Part shown: positions 20,298 through 29,660 of the stretch, piece after piece
Position numbering within the stretch: position 1 is the stretch's first letter
Layout of the letters: every line of letters starts with the position of its first letter
Notes under the pieces: generated by a model
What the model was told of the DNA's origin: nothing
Database searches by the model: none
What the model saw: only the letters and a program-made list of their open reading frames with translations
Assembly (NCBI RefSeq): GCF_030397665.1
Contig: NZ_JAPUBT010000009.1
Coordinates: 62,001 to 126,000, forward strand
Reading direction: 5' to 3'
Length of the DNA: 64,000 bases
Source of the DNA: Janthinobacterium sp. SUN073
Lineage (GTDB): Bacteria > Pseudomonadota > Gammaproteobacteria > Burkholderiales > Burkholderiaceae_D
Position numbers and translations under genes: made by a program

Positions 20298-21119
20298 ATG
20301 AAAATCCGCGTAGCAACTTATAATATACACAAGGGTGTCTCCTCCGTGCGGGGCTTGCCCAGGGTGCATGCTTTAAAACAGGCGATTGCCCTGTTCAATG
20401 CCGATGTTGTCTTCCTGCAGGAAGTGCAGGGCAAGCATGACCGCAATGCGGCCCGCTATGGGGCCGAGAACAACGGCCACAAGCATTGGCCGGAAGCGTC
20501 GCAGCATGAATTCTTTGCCGGCGCCGAACACCATTCCGCGTATGGCATGAACGCCGTGTACGACCATGGTCACCATGGCAACGCCTTGCTGAGCAAATTC
20601 CCCATCGCCTCGCAAACCAACCACGACGTGTCCGACCACGCCTACGAACAGCGCGGCATCCTGCATTGCGTGCTCAAGACGCCGCAGGCCGACGTGCACT
20701 GTTATGTCGTGCACCTGGGCCTGTTTGAATCGGGACGGGGACGCCAGACGCAGGCGCTGATTGACGCCGTCCTGGAATCGGCGCCGAATGGCGAGCCCGT
20801 CATCATCGCGGGCGACTTCAACGACTGGCGCAACACGCTCAGCGACAAGCTGCGCAATGCGCTCGGTGTGGTGGAAGTGTTCGACCAGCGCGCGTCGAAC
20901 TCGGCCCTGGGCGACCTGGTACGCACCCTGGCGCGGCGCCAGACGAAAACACCGGTCCCCGTACCGGCGCGCACCTTTCCCGCCGCCTTGCCGTGGTTCC
21001 GCCTGGACCGCATCTATGTGCGCGGTTTCCACGTGGAAGGCGCGCAAGTGATGCATGGCACCCTGTGGGCAAAACTGTCGGACCACGCGCCGATCGTTGC
21101 TGCCTTGAAACTCGCGTAG
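20298..21119 (+). CDS. Endonuclease/exonuclease/phosphatase family protein (YbhP-like)
   Basis: A 273-residue EEP-superfamily metal-dependent hydrolase. Motifs visible: VATYNIHKGVSS at the N-terminus, FLQEVQG near 40 (metal Glu), NALLSKFPI near 93, IIAGDFNDW near 170, and LSDHAPIVA near the C-terminus. In E. coli ybhP lies beside clsB; here the cardiolipin synthase gene follows after nine bases, so this is probably the equivalent pair. The substrate is unknown, perhaps a phospholipid or phosphodiester. Confidence 0.88.
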   Translation: MKIRVATYNIHKGVSSVRGLPRVHALKQAIALFNADVVFLQEVQGKHDRNAARYGAENNGHKHWPEASQHEFFAGAEHHSAYGMNAVYDHGHHGNALLSKFPIASQTNHDVSDHAYEQRGILHCVLKTPQADVHCYVVHLGLFESGRGRQTQALIDAVLESAPNGEPVIIAGDFNDWRNTLSDKLRNALGVVEVFDQRASNSALGDLVRTLARRQTKTPVPVPARTFPAALPWFRLDRIYVRGFHVEGAQVMHGTLWAKLSDHAPIVAALKLA

Positions 21120-21128
21120 ACTGCAGGC

Positions 21129-22292
21129 ATGCGCACAGTCAATTTCATCGCTCACAACGACATCGACCTGCTGTATTGCGGCACCGATTACTTTCCCGCG
21201 CTGGTCCAGGCCATCGATGGGGCGCGCTCGGAAGTGTATTTCGAAACGTATATCTTTGCCGATGACGCCACGGGCACGCTGGTGCTCGACGCGCTCAAGC
21301 GTGCCGCCGCGCGCGGCGTGCTGGTGTGCATGATCACGGACTGGTTTGGCACGGGCAATCGCCGTGTGAAAGCCATGCATGCGCAGCTGGAAGCGGCCGG
21401 CGTGCATCACCGCATCTTCAACCCGTGGTTCCGGCGCGGTATCACGCGCACGCACCGCAAGATCTGCGTCGCCGATGGGGAAATTGCCCTGGTGGGCGGC
21501 ATCAATATCAACGACGATATGTTTTGCGACTATGACCACAGTATCAGCCTGGAAGCGCCGCGCTGGGACTTCGCCGTGCAGGTGAAGGGCCCGCTGGTGG
21601 ACGCCATCCATGAAGAAGTGCAGGCCCAGTGGGCGCGCTTGGGCAAGATGAACCTGGTGCGGCGTATCAAACTGTATCGCAAGATGCGCGTGGTCAGCAA
21701 GGAGCTGGCGAAGAACCCCGTCGTGGCCGGTTTTGTCGTGCGCGACAACCTGCGCAACCGCCGCACCATCCAGCGCGCCTACCTGCAGGCACTGGGCCAG
21801 GCACGCAAGAGCGTGATGCTGGCCAACCCGTATTTCGCGCCCGGGCACAAGCTGCGCCACGCCCTGGCCCAGGCGGCCCAGCGGGGCGTCGACGTGGTGC
21901 TGTTGATCGGCGTGGGCGAATTCCGCATGCAAGATGCCGTGGCGCACTCGTTTTATCCGAAACTGCTGGCTGCCGGCGTGAAAATCGTCGAATACCGCAA
22001 GACGCAGCTGCACGCCAAGGTGGCCGTGGTCGACGATGACTGGGCGACTGTGGGGTCGAGCAATATTGACGCGCTGAGCCTGTTCCTGAATCAGGAAGCG
22101 AACGTGGTCATCAAGGACGTGGCGTTCGCGCAAAGCCTGCGCCAGCACATTGAGCAGGGCGTGGCCGACGGCATCGTGATTCACCAGGATGATTTCAAGC
22201 ACATCGGCCGTGTCCGACGCATCGGCTACGAAGCCGCCTTCCTCGTGTACCGGCTGGTGATGCGCATTTTTTCAGTAGGCAAGTACGCATGA
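21129..22292 (+). CDS. clsB: Cardiolipin synthase B (phospholipase D family)
   Basis: A 387-residue phospholipase D-type enzyme making cardiolipin at the inner membrane. Both HKD motifs are intact: HRKICVADGEIALVGG near 113 and HAKVAVVDDDWATVGSSNID near 297. There is no N-terminal transmembrane anchor, unlike ClsA, and the context with the YbhP-like gene also points to the ClsB type. The stop overlaps the start of the S4 gene (ATGA). Confidence 0.93.
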   Translation: MRTVNFIAHNDIDLLYCGTDYFPALVQAIDGARSEVYFETYIFADDATGTLVLDALKRAAARGVLVCMITDWFGTGNRRVKAMHAQLEAAGVHHRIFNPWFRRGITRTHRKICVADGEIALVGGININDDMFCDYDHSISLEAPRWDFAVQVKGPLVDAIHEEVQAQWARLGKMNLVRRIKLYRKMRVVSKELAKNPVVAGFVVRDNLRNRRTIQRAYLQALGQARKSVMLANPYFAPGHKLRHALAQAAQRGVDVVLLIGVGEFRMQDAVAHSFYPKLLAAGVKIVEYRKTQLHAKVAVVDDDWATVGSSNIDALSLFLNQEANVVIKDVAFAQSLRQHIEQGVADGIVIHQDDFKHIGRVRRIGYEAAFLVYRLVMRIFSVGKYA

Positions 22293-22678
22293 ACGAGATG
22301 ACAACGGTAAGGCTGGACAAATGGCTGTGGGCGGCGCGCTTCTTCAAGACGCGCTCGCTGGCCAGCGAAGCCGTCGACACGGGCAAGGTCAAAGTGGGCG
22401 GCGAGCGCGTGAAACCGGCGCGCAGCCTGCGCGTGGGCGATGAGCTGGCCATCGACAATGGCGCGGAGACGTGGGAAGTGGCCGTGCTGGGCCTGTCCGA
22501 CAAGCGCGGCGCGGCAAGCGTGGCGCGCTTGTTGTATGGCGAAACACCGGCCAGCATCGCCCGCCGCGAGCAGCTGGCCGAGGAGCGCAAGCTGTTCCGC
22601 GAGCCGGGCACCACCATCAAAGGGCGGCCGACCAAGCGCGACCGCCGTCAATTGAGCAAGGCAGGCGACCTGTCCTGA
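22289..22678 (+). CDS. hslR: S4-domain RNA-binding heat shock protein Hsp15-like
   Basis: A 129-residue S4-domain protein. The N-terminal RLDKWLWAARFFKTRSLA and KVKVGGERVKPARSLRVGDEL are typical of Hsp15, which in E. coli recycles stalled 50S subunits carrying nascent chains. A basic C-terminal tail (KGRPTKRDRRQL) fits. It overlaps clsB by four bases and probably ends the ybhP-clsB operon. Confidence 0.92.
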   Translation: MNEMTTVRLDKWLWAARFFKTRSLASEAVDTGKVKVGGERVKPARSLRVGDELAIDNGAETWEVAVLGLSDKRGAASVARLLYGETPASIARREQLAEERKLFREPGTTIKGRPTKRDRRQLSKAGDLS

Positions 22679-22772
22679 GGCGAACTTGTTGCTGTAAGGC
22701 AAGGGCGCGCGACGCTTTTGTCCACCTGAAATTGCCATAAACACGCAGTCAAAAAATGCTGCGCTGCACCAA

Positions 22773-22913
22773 TAGAACGCCGGCTCTAAAGTTCCCGTTT
22801 GACTTTTACGTGGTAGTAGATAATAGTACGAGCGTTCGGATTTTTTCGGAGCGTGCTTTTTTTTACCCTCGCTTCAGTCCGCCAAATCGGCAACATCACT
22901 TTTAGAACGGACC
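22773..22913. promoter_or_regulatory. tetR (fatty-acid cluster) promoter with three related operator candidates
   Basis: A -35 TTGACT (22799-22804) and -10 TAATAG (22821-22826), spacing 16, lie upstream of the TetR gene. Around them are TAGAACGCCGGCTCTA (22773-22788), TAGTACGAGCGTTCGG (22824-22839, overlapping the -10), and TAGAACGGACCTCT (22903-22916 region). All share a GAACG or CGTTC half. They are candidates for autoregulatory sites of the downstream TetR protein. Confidence 0.45.
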
Positions 22914-22936
22914 TCTTGAATACTTCAGTCAAATTC

Positions 22937-23539
22937 ATGCGCAAGGGCGAACTGACCCGTGCAGCCATCCTCGACGTGGCGCTGGACCTGTCCAGCCGCG
23001 ACGGCCTGGAAGGCCTGACCATTGGGCTGCTTGCGGACAAAATGAACATGAGCAAGTCGGGCGTGTTTGCCCACTTTGGCTCGCGCGAAGACTTGCAGAT
23101 GGAAGTGCTGAAGCTCTACCACTATCGTTTCGAGCAAGAAGTCTTTTTCCCCAGCATGAAAGAACCACGCGGCATCCAGCGATTGCAATCGATGTTTGCG
23201 CGCTGGGTCAAGCGGGTCAGCGTGGAAATCGCTTCCGGCTGCATCTATATCAGCGGCGCCGTCGAGTATGACGACCGTCCCGGCCCCATCCGCGACTCCC
23301 TGGTGGCCATGGTGCGGGCCTGGCAGGGTGCGCTGCTGCGCAGTGTCGAGCAATCGATCGCCACGGGCGACCTGAAAGCGGACACGGACGCCCAGCAGCT
23401 GGTGTACGAGATGTATGGCCTGATCCTGGCCCTGCATCACGATGCGCGCTTCCTGCGCGTGCCGGGCAGCATAGAACGGGCGCAGGCAGGATTTGTCCGC
23501 TTGCTGGCGTCGTACCAGAATTCCGTCACAAGCAAATAA
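22937..23539 (+). CDS. TetR/AcrR regulator heading the beta-oxidation cluster
   Basis: A 200-residue TetR-family repressor. The N-terminal helix-turn-helix is seen in RAAILDVALDLSSRDGLEGL and LADKMNMSKSGVFAHFGSRE; the rest is an all-helical ligand domain. I start at MRKGELTR (22937); an upstream in-frame start would add 28 residues of non-family sequence. It precedes acyl-CoA dehydrogenase, hydroxyacyl-CoA dehydrogenase, thioesterase and thiolase genes in the same direction, so it is probably their acyl-CoA-responsive repressor. That role is inferred from position. Confidence 0.88.
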   Translation: MRKGELTRAAILDVALDLSSRDGLEGLTIGLLADKMNMSKSGVFAHFGSREDLQMEVLKLYHYRFEQEVFFPSMKEPRGIQRLQSMFARWVKRVSVEIASGCIYISGAVEYDDRPGPIRDSLVAMVRAWQGALLRSVEQSIATGDLKADTDAQQLVYEMYGLILALHHDARFLRVPGSIERAQAGFVRLLASYQNSVTSK

Positions 23540-23618
23540 GCCGTCAGGCAGTATCCGCAGCAACGCACACGCAGTTCACAAGTACAACACTTTAGTTAAA
23601 CGCCTTCAGGAGAAAATT

Positions 23619-25409
23619 ATGGGTCAATACGTCGCGCCAATCCGGGATATGCAATTCGTTCTGCATGAGTTCCTGCAAGTGGAAGAAGAACTGAAGCAAA
23701 TGCCGTCGTACGCCGACGTCGACGCCGATATCATCAACCAGGTACTGGAAGAGGGCGGCAAGTTCACTTCCGAAGTATTGTTCCCCCTGAATCACTCCGG
23801 CGACCGCGAAGGCTGCCACCACGATCCCGTCACGAAAAGCGTGACCACGCCTAAAGGCTTTAAAGAAGCCTACAAGCAGTACGTCGAAGGCGGCTGGGCG
23901 GCCTTGGCGTGCGATCCGCAATACGGCGGCCAGGGCTTGCCGGTGGTGCTGAACAATTCGTTCTATGAAATGCTGAACTCGTCGAACCAGGCCTGGTCCA
24001 TGTACCCGGGCCTGTCGCATGGCGCCTACGAGTGCCTGAAGGAACACGGCACCGACCACCAGAAGGAAGTGTATCTGCCGAAACTGGTGTCGGGCGAATG
24101 GACGGGCACCATGTGCCTGACCGAACCGCACTGCGGCACCGACCTGGGCCTGCTGCGCTCGAAGGCGCTGCCTGAGGCGGACGGTTCCTGGACCATCACC
24201 GGCAACAAGATCTTCATCTCGGCCGGCGAGCACGACATGGCGGAAAACATCCTGCACCTGGTGCTGGCCCGCGTACCGGACGCGCCGGAAGGCTCGAAAG
24301 GCATCTCGCTGTTCCTGGTGCCGAAATTCCTGCCAAACGCGGACGGCACGGTCGGCGAGCGCAACCCGATCACCTGCGGCGCCATCGAAGAAAAAATGGG
24401 CATCCACGGCAACTCGACCTGCCAGATGAACCTGGACGGCGCAAAAGGCTGGATCATCGGCCAGCCGAACAAGGGCCTCAACGCCATGTTCGTCTTCATG
24501 AACGCGGCCCGCCTGGGCGTGGGCATGCAGTCGCTGGGCCTGACGGAAATCGCCTACCAGAACGCACTGATCTACGCCAAGGACCGCACGCAAATGCGTT
24601 CGCTGTCCGGCATCAAGAACCCGGAACTGCCGGCCGACCGCATCATCGTGCACCCTGACGTGCGCCGCATGCTGTTGACGGGCAAAGCCTACGCCGAAGG
24701 CGCGCGCGCTTTCACTTCCTACGTGGCGCTGCAGATCGACCGCGAACTGCACCACCCGGACGCCGACGTGCGCAAGGAAGCCGCCGACGAAGTGGCGCTG
24801 CTGACCCCTGTCATCAAGGCCTTCATTACCGACAACGCCTGGATCGCCACCTCGGAAGCGATGCAAGTGTTCGGTGGCCACGGCTACATTGCGGAATGGG
24901 GCATGGAGCAGTATGTGCGTGACGCGCGCATCAACATGATCTACGAAGGCACGAACACGATCCAGTCGCTGGACCTGCTGGGTCGCAAGATCCTCGGCGA
25001 CAACGGCGCCAAGCTGCGCAAGTTCGGCGAAAAGATCAAGGCGTTTGTCGAAGACAACGGTACCGATGAAGCGATGAGCGAATTCGTCACCCCACTGGGC
25101 GACCTGGGCGACAAAGTCACCAAGCTGACCATGGAAATCGGCATGAAAGCCTTCCAGAATCCTGACGAAGTGGGCGCGGCATGCGTGCCTTACCTGCGTG
25201 TCGTCGGCCACATGATCTACAGCTACCTGTTCGCGCAGATGGCCAAGATCGCCCTCGAAAAAGAGTCCAGCGGCGACAAGTTCTATACCGCCAAACTGGC
25301 TACCGCACGTTTCTACTTCGCCCGCTTGCAGCCTGAAACGGCAACCCTGATCCGTCAGGCGCGTTCCGGTTCGGCCAACCTGATGGCACTCGACGCAGAC
25401 CTGTTCTAA
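23619..25409 (+). CDS. Acyl-CoA dehydrogenase (FadE-type, about 600 residues)
   Basis: FAD enzyme catalysing the first beta-oxidation step, 596 residues. It belongs to the longer class with an extra C-terminal domain (about 470-596). Visible are LTEPHCGTDLGLLRSKA near 165, the FAD-binding GNKIFISAGEH near 205, VFGGHGYIAEWG near 425, and the catalytic Glu region INMIYEGTNTIQSLDLLG near 445. A good ribosome binding site (CAGGAGAAAATT) precedes ATG 23619. It is the first enzyme gene of the cluster. Confidence 0.95.
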   Translation: MGQYVAPIRDMQFVLHEFLQVEEELKQMPSYADVDADIINQVLEEGGKFTSEVLFPLNHSGDREGCHHDPVTKSVTTPKGFKEAYKQYVEGGWAALACDPQYGGQGLPVVLNNSFYEMLNSSNQAWSMYPGLSHGAYECLKEHGTDHQKEVYLPKLVSGEWTGTMCLTEPHCGTDLGLLRSKALPEADGSWTITGNKIFISAGEHDMAENILHLVLARVPDAPEGSKGISLFLVPKFLPNADGTVGERNPITCGAIEEKMGIHGNSTCQMNLDGAKGWIIGQPNKGLNAMFVFMNAARLGVGMQSLGLTEIAYQNALIYAKDRTQMRSLSGIKNPELPADRIIVHPDVRRMLLTGKAYAEGARAFTSYVALQIDRELHHPDADVRKEAADEVALLTPVIKAFITDNAWIATSEAMQVFGGHGYIAEWGMEQYVRDARINMIYEGTNTIQSLDLLGRKILGDNGAKLRKFGEKIKAFVEDNGTDEAMSEFVTPLGDLGDKVTKLTMEIGMKAFQNPDEVGAACVPYLRVVGHMIYSYLFAQMAKIALEKESSGDKFYTAKLATARFYFARLQPETATLIRQARSGSANLMALDADLF

Positions 25410-25423
25410 GACTTGAGGAAAAT

Positions 25424-27823
25424 ATGACCAATTTCATCGTTAAAAAAGTAGCCGTCCTCGGCGCCGGCGTGATGGGCGCGCAGATCGCCGCCCATTGCAT
25501 CAACGCGAAAGTGCCGGTCGTGCTGTTCGACCTGCCGGCAAAGGAAGGCCCAAAGAATGGCATCGTGCTGCGCGCCATCGAGAACCTGAAAAAACTGTCG
25601 CCTGCGCCGCTGGGCAACAAGGATGACGCATCGCTGATCCAGGTGGCCAACTACGAAGACAACCTGGACCTGCTGGCCGGTTGCGACCTGATCATCGAAG
25701 CCATCGCCGAGCGCATGGACTGGAAACACGACCTGTATCAAAAGGTCGCACCGCACATCGGCCCGAACGCGATCTTCGCCTCGAACACCTCGGGCCTGTC
25801 GATCACCAAGCTGGCCGAAGGCTTCGACGCCGACCTGAAATCGCGCTACTGCGGCGTGCACTTCTTCAACCCGCCGCGCTATATGCACCTGGTCGAGATC
25901 ATCCCGACCGAGTTCACCAAGCCCGAGATCAGCGATCAGCTGGAAGGCTTCCTGACCACCACCCTGGGCAAGGGCGTCGTGCGCGCCAAGGATACGCCGA
26001 ATTTCATCGCCAACCGCGTTGGCGTGTTCGGCATCCTGGCCATCGTGCACGAAGCCGAGAAATTCGGTCTGTCCGTGGACGTCGTCGATGACCTGACGGG
26101 CTCCAAGCTGGGCCGCGCCAAGTCGGGCACCTTCCGCACGGCGGACGTGGTCGGCCTCGACACCATGGGCCATGTGATCAAGACCATGCAGGACTACCTG
26201 CCGAACGACCCGTTCGCCGCCGTCTACAAGACGCCGGCCGTGCTGGCGCAGCTGGTGGAAAAAGGCGCGCTGGGCCAGAAGAGCGGCGCGGGCTTCTACA
26301 AAAAGGTCGGCAAGGAGATTCAACGCCTCGATTTCGCCACCGGTGAATACGTCGCTGGCGGCGCCAAGGCCGCCGACATCATCGCCCGCATCCTGAAGGA
26401 AAAGGATCCGGTCAAGAAGATGAAGGCGCTGCGCGAATCGACGAACCCGCAAGGCCAGTTCCTGTGGGCGATCTTCCGCGACGCTTTCCACTACATCGCC
26501 ATTCATCTGGACACCGTGGCCGACAATGCGCGCGACATCGACTTCGCCATGCGCTGGGGCTTCGGCTGGAACGTCGGTCCGTTTGAAACGTGGCAGGCAT
26601 CGAACTGGCTGCAAGTGGCCAACTGGGTCAAGGAAGACATCGACGCCGGCCACGCGCTGTGCAACGCACCGCTGCCAGCCTGGGTCTTCGAAGGTCCGGT
26701 CGCTGAAAAAGGCGGCGTGCACACGCCGGAAGGTTCCTACTCCGCCGTGTCGAACAGCTTCGTGCCCCGTTCGAGCCTGGCCGTGTATGACCGCCAGCCA
26801 TTCCGCGCGCCCGTCCTGGGCAGCGGCGCCATCGACGGCAAGACCGCCGGCACCACCGTCTTCGAAGACGAATCCGTGCGCGTCTGGCATACGGGCGACG
26901 ACGTATTGATCATCTCGTTCAAGACCAAGATGCACGTGATCGGCGAAGGCGTCATCAATGGCCTGAAACTGGCGCTGGCCGAAGCGGAGAAGAACTTCAA
27001 AGGGCTGGTGATCTGGCACGCCGACGCAGCCGAAGGCGGCGCCTTCTCGGCCGGCGCCGACCTGCAATCGGCCCTGCCAGCGTTCATGCAAGGCGGCGTG
27101 AAAGCGGTCGACCCGATCATCGCCGAACTGCAAAACACCTTCATGTCGCTGAAATACGCGAACGTGCCGGTGATCGCCGCGGTCGCTGGCCTTGCCCTGG
27201 GCGGCGGTTGCGAGCTGGCGCTGCACTCCTCGAAGCGCGTGGCCTCGATCGAGTCCTACATCGGTCTGGTGGAAGTGGGCGTGGGCCTGATTCCAGCGGG
27301 CGGCGGCTTGAAGGAAGCGGCGCAGCGCGCCTACAAGGAAGCCAAGGGTAACGATATCCTGCAATTCCTGAAAACGGGCTTCACCAATGCGGCCACCGCC
27401 AACGTGTCGAAATCGGCGCTGGAAGCCAAAAAAATGGGCTACCTGAAAGAAGACGACGTGATCGTGTTCAACGCCTACGAGCTGCTGCACGTGGCCAAGG
27501 TCGAAGCGCGCGCCATGTTCGATGCGGGCTTCCGTCCAGCGCTCCCTTCGCTGATCCAGGTCACGGGCCGTTACGGCTGGGGCACCATCAAGGCGCAGCT
27601 GGTCAACATGCGCGACGGCGGCTTCATTTCGGCGCACGATTTCAAGCTGGGCGAGATGATCGCCGAGATCGTATCGGGCGGCGACGTGGACCAGGGCAGT
27701 TTCGTCAGCGAACAGTGGCTGCTGGATATGGAACGCAAGGCATTCCTGGAACTGTTGAACCATCCGAAAACCCAGGAACGGATCATGGGCATGATGCAGA
27801 CCGGTAAGCCGGTTCGCAACTAA
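25424..27823 (+). CDS. 3-hydroxyacyl-CoA dehydrogenase/enoyl-CoA hydratase fusion
   Basis: A 799-residue bifunctional beta-oxidation enzyme. Unlike FadB, the dehydrogenase half comes first: Rossmann VAVLGAGVMGAQIAAH at 6-20, FFNPPRYMHLVEII near 147, and C-terminal 3HCDH domains to about 430. The enoyl-CoA hydratase half follows (about 490-700) with GGAFSAGADLQSA and LALGGGCELAL. This order matches the FadN-type arrangement. It follows the acyl-CoA dehydrogenase gene by 14 bases with GAGGAAAAT upstream. Confidence 0.94.
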   Translation: MTNFIVKKVAVLGAGVMGAQIAAHCINAKVPVVLFDLPAKEGPKNGIVLRAIENLKKLSPAPLGNKDDASLIQVANYEDNLDLLAGCDLIIEAIAERMDWKHDLYQKVAPHIGPNAIFASNTSGLSITKLAEGFDADLKSRYCGVHFFNPPRYMHLVEIIPTEFTKPEISDQLEGFLTTTLGKGVVRAKDTPNFIANRVGVFGILAIVHEAEKFGLSVDVVDDLTGSKLGRAKSGTFRTADVVGLDTMGHVIKTMQDYLPNDPFAAVYKTPAVLAQLVEKGALGQKSGAGFYKKVGKEIQRLDFATGEYVAGGAKAADIIARILKEKDPVKKMKALRESTNPQGQFLWAIFRDAFHYIAIHLDTVADNARDIDFAMRWGFGWNVGPFETWQASNWLQVANWVKEDIDAGHALCNAPLPAWVFEGPVAEKGGVHTPEGSYSAVSNSFVPRSSLAVYDRQPFRAPVLGSGAIDGKTAGTTVFEDESVRVWHTGDDVLIISFKTKMHVIGEGVINGLKLALAEAEKNFKGLVIWHADAAEGGAFSAGADLQSALPAFMQGGVKAVDPIIAELQNTFMSLKYANVPVIAAVAGLALGGGCELALHSSKRVASIESYIGLVEVGVGLIPAGGGLKEAAQRAYKEAKGNDILQFLKTGFTNAATANVSKSALEAKKMGYLKEDDVIVFNAYELLHVAKVEARAMFDAGFRPALPSLIQVTGRYGWGTIKAQLVNMRDGGFISAHDFKLGEMIAEIVSGGDVDQGSFVSEQWLLDMERKAFLELLNHPKTQERIMGMMQTGKPVRN

Positions 27824-27834
27824 GCACAACGTCG

Positions 27835-28332
27835 ATGACGATCCTGTCACTCGTTTTTAAAGTACTGCTGCGCGTGAGGCCAAGCATGGTGTATGACCGT
27901 ATCAAACAACAGATGATGGACACCTTGCCCTTCGTGCGGCTGCTGGGGATCAGCATCGACGAGATCGGCGCCGGCACCTCGAAGGTGTCGATGCCGGACG
28001 ATCCAAAACTGCATAATCACCTGGGCACGCAGCATGCGGGCGCCTTGTTTACCCTGGCCGAAACGGCGTCCGGCGCGGCCATGGCTGGCGGCTTCGCCGA
28101 GCTGATACTGGGCTTGCGCCCGGTGGCCAAGGAGTCGCGCATCGCCTACCAGAAGCTGGCCCGGGGCGCGACGCGCGCCGAAGGCCGGGTACCGGGCGAC
28201 CTGGCTGCATTGAAGGCGCAGCTGGCACAGGATGGCAAGGTGGCGTTTCCCGTGGCAGTCGATATCTTCGACTCCGAAGGCACGCTGGCGGCACAGGTGA
28301 CGGTGGACTGGTATTTGTCGCAGAAGCGATAA
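27835..28332 (+). CDS. PaaI/DUF4442-type hotdog-fold thioesterase
   Basis: A 165-residue hotdog-fold protein, probably an acyl-CoA thioesterase. The core includes NHLGTQHAGALFTLAETASG (about 62-81), a typical hotdog helix with a conserved His and Glu. Its position between hydroxyacyl-CoA dehydrogenase and thiolase suggests release or editing of acyl-CoA intermediates. The start is ATG 27835, 11 bases after the previous stop; a Met 20 codons later is an alternative. Confidence 0.82.
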   Translation: MTILSLVFKVLLRVRPSMVYDRIKQQMMDTLPFVRLLGISIDEIGAGTSKVSMPDDPKLHNHLGTQHAGALFTLAETASGAAMAGGFAELILGLRPVAKESRIAYQKLARGATRAEGRVPGDLAALKAQLAQDGKVAFPVAVDIFDSEGTLAAQVTVDWYLSQKR

Positions 28333-28390
28333 GGCAGTTCCGGACATTCGACAGAACACGAACCTCGTTCAACATCTTTGAAAGAATAAA

Positions 28391-29587
28391 ATGAGCAAAC
28401 AACTTCAAGACGCTTACATCGTCTCTGCAACCCGCACCCCGATCGGCAAGGCGCCGCGCGGCATGTTCAGAAACACCCGCCCGGACGACCTGCTGGTGCG
28501 CGTGCTGCAATCGGCCCTGGCGCAAGCGCCTGGCCTCGACCCGGCCCTGATCACCGACGCCATCATCGGCTGCTCGTTCCCGGAAGCGGAGCAGGGCTTC
28601 AATATTGCGCGTAACTCGGTGCTGCTGGCCGGCTTGCCGAAGACCGTGGGCGGCGTCACCGTCAACCGTTACTGCGCTTCGGGCATCACGGCCATCGCCA
28701 TGGCGGCCGACCGCATCCGCGTGGGCGAAGCCGACGTGATGATCGCAGGCGGCATCGAATCGATGTCGATGGTGCCGATGATGGGTCACCACCCATCGAT
28801 GAACCTGGACATGTTCAGCGATGAAAACATCGGCATGGCCTACGGCATGGGCCTGACGGCCGAGAAAGTGGCGCAGCAATGGAAAGTGTCGCGCGAACAG
28901 CAGGACGCGTTCTCCGTTGAATCGCACCGCCGCGCCATCGCCGCGCAGCAAGCCGGCTTCTTCAAGGCCGAAACGACGCCCGTCGAAATCATCACGCGCA
29001 CGCCGAACCTGGCCACCGGCCAAGTCGATGTATCGCGCCGCACGGTCGACACCGACGAAGGCGCGCGCGCCGATTCGTCGATGGAGTCGCTGGGCAAACT
29101 CAAACCCGTGTTTGCCGCCAAGGGCACCGTCACGGCCGCCAACAGCTCGCAGATGTCCGACGGCGCCGGCGCGCTGCTGATCGTCAGCGAAAAAATCCTG
29201 CGCGAACATAACCTGACCCCGCTGGCGAAATTCTCCTCGTTCGCCGTGCGCGGCGTGCCGCCGGAAATCATGGGCATCGGTCCGAAATTCGCCATTCCCG
29301 CAGCGTGCGCCGCCGCCGGCATCACGCAAGACCAGCTGGACTGGATCGAGCTGAACGAAGCGTTTGCCGCGCAAGCCCTGGCCGTCATCGGCGACCTGGG
29401 CCTGGACCCATCGAAGGTCAACCCGATGGGCGGCGCGATCGCCCTGGGCCATCCGCTGGGCGCCACCGGTGCCATCCGCGCCGCCACCGTGATCCACGCG
29501 CTGCAGCGCACCAAGCAGAAGTACGGCATGGTCACCATGTGCGTGGGCGCCGGCATGGGTGCTGCAGGAATTTTCGAGCGCGTATAA
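28391..29587 (+). CDS. Acetyl-CoA acyltransferase (thiolase)
   Basis: A 398-residue thiolase for the last beta-oxidation step. The nucleophilic Cys is in VNRYCASGITAIAMAADRI near 93, the His in ALGHPLGATGAIR near 356, and the second Cys in MCVGAGMGAAGIFE near 388. It is expressed with the upstream fatty-acid genes and is followed by a terminator. The homologous FadA/FadI names are not assigned because orthology cannot be decided by eye. Confidence 0.95.
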   Translation: MSKQLQDAYIVSATRTPIGKAPRGMFRNTRPDDLLVRVLQSALAQAPGLDPALITDAIIGCSFPEAEQGFNIARNSVLLAGLPKTVGGVTVNRYCASGITAIAMAADRIRVGEADVMIAGGIESMSMVPMMGHHPSMNLDMFSDENIGMAYGMGLTAEKVAQQWKVSREQQDAFSVESHRRAIAAQQAGFFKAETTPVEIITRTPNLATGQVDVSRRTVDTDEGARADSSMESLGKLKPVFAAKGTVTAANSSQMSDGAGALLIVSEKILREHNLTPLAKFSSFAVRGVPPEIMGIGPKFAIPAACAAAGITQDQLDWIELNEAFAAQALAVIGDLGLDPSKVNPMGGAIALGHPLGATGAIRAATVIHALQRTKQKYGMVTMCVGAGMGAAGIFERV

Positions 29588-29613
29588 GTTTGGCGGGCTA
29601 AAGCAATACAACA

Positions 29614-29651
29614 GGGCGCTGCGGGATTACCCCCGGCGCCCTTATTCTTTT
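29614..29651 (+). terminator. Intrinsic terminator after the thiolase gene
   Basis: Stem GGGCGC..CGGG / CCCG..GCGCCC with the tail TTATTCTTTT. It ends just before the enoyl-CoA hydratase start, so partial read-through could set the ratio of the last gene. Confidence 0.75.
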
Positions 29652-29660
29652 GGAGACGAC

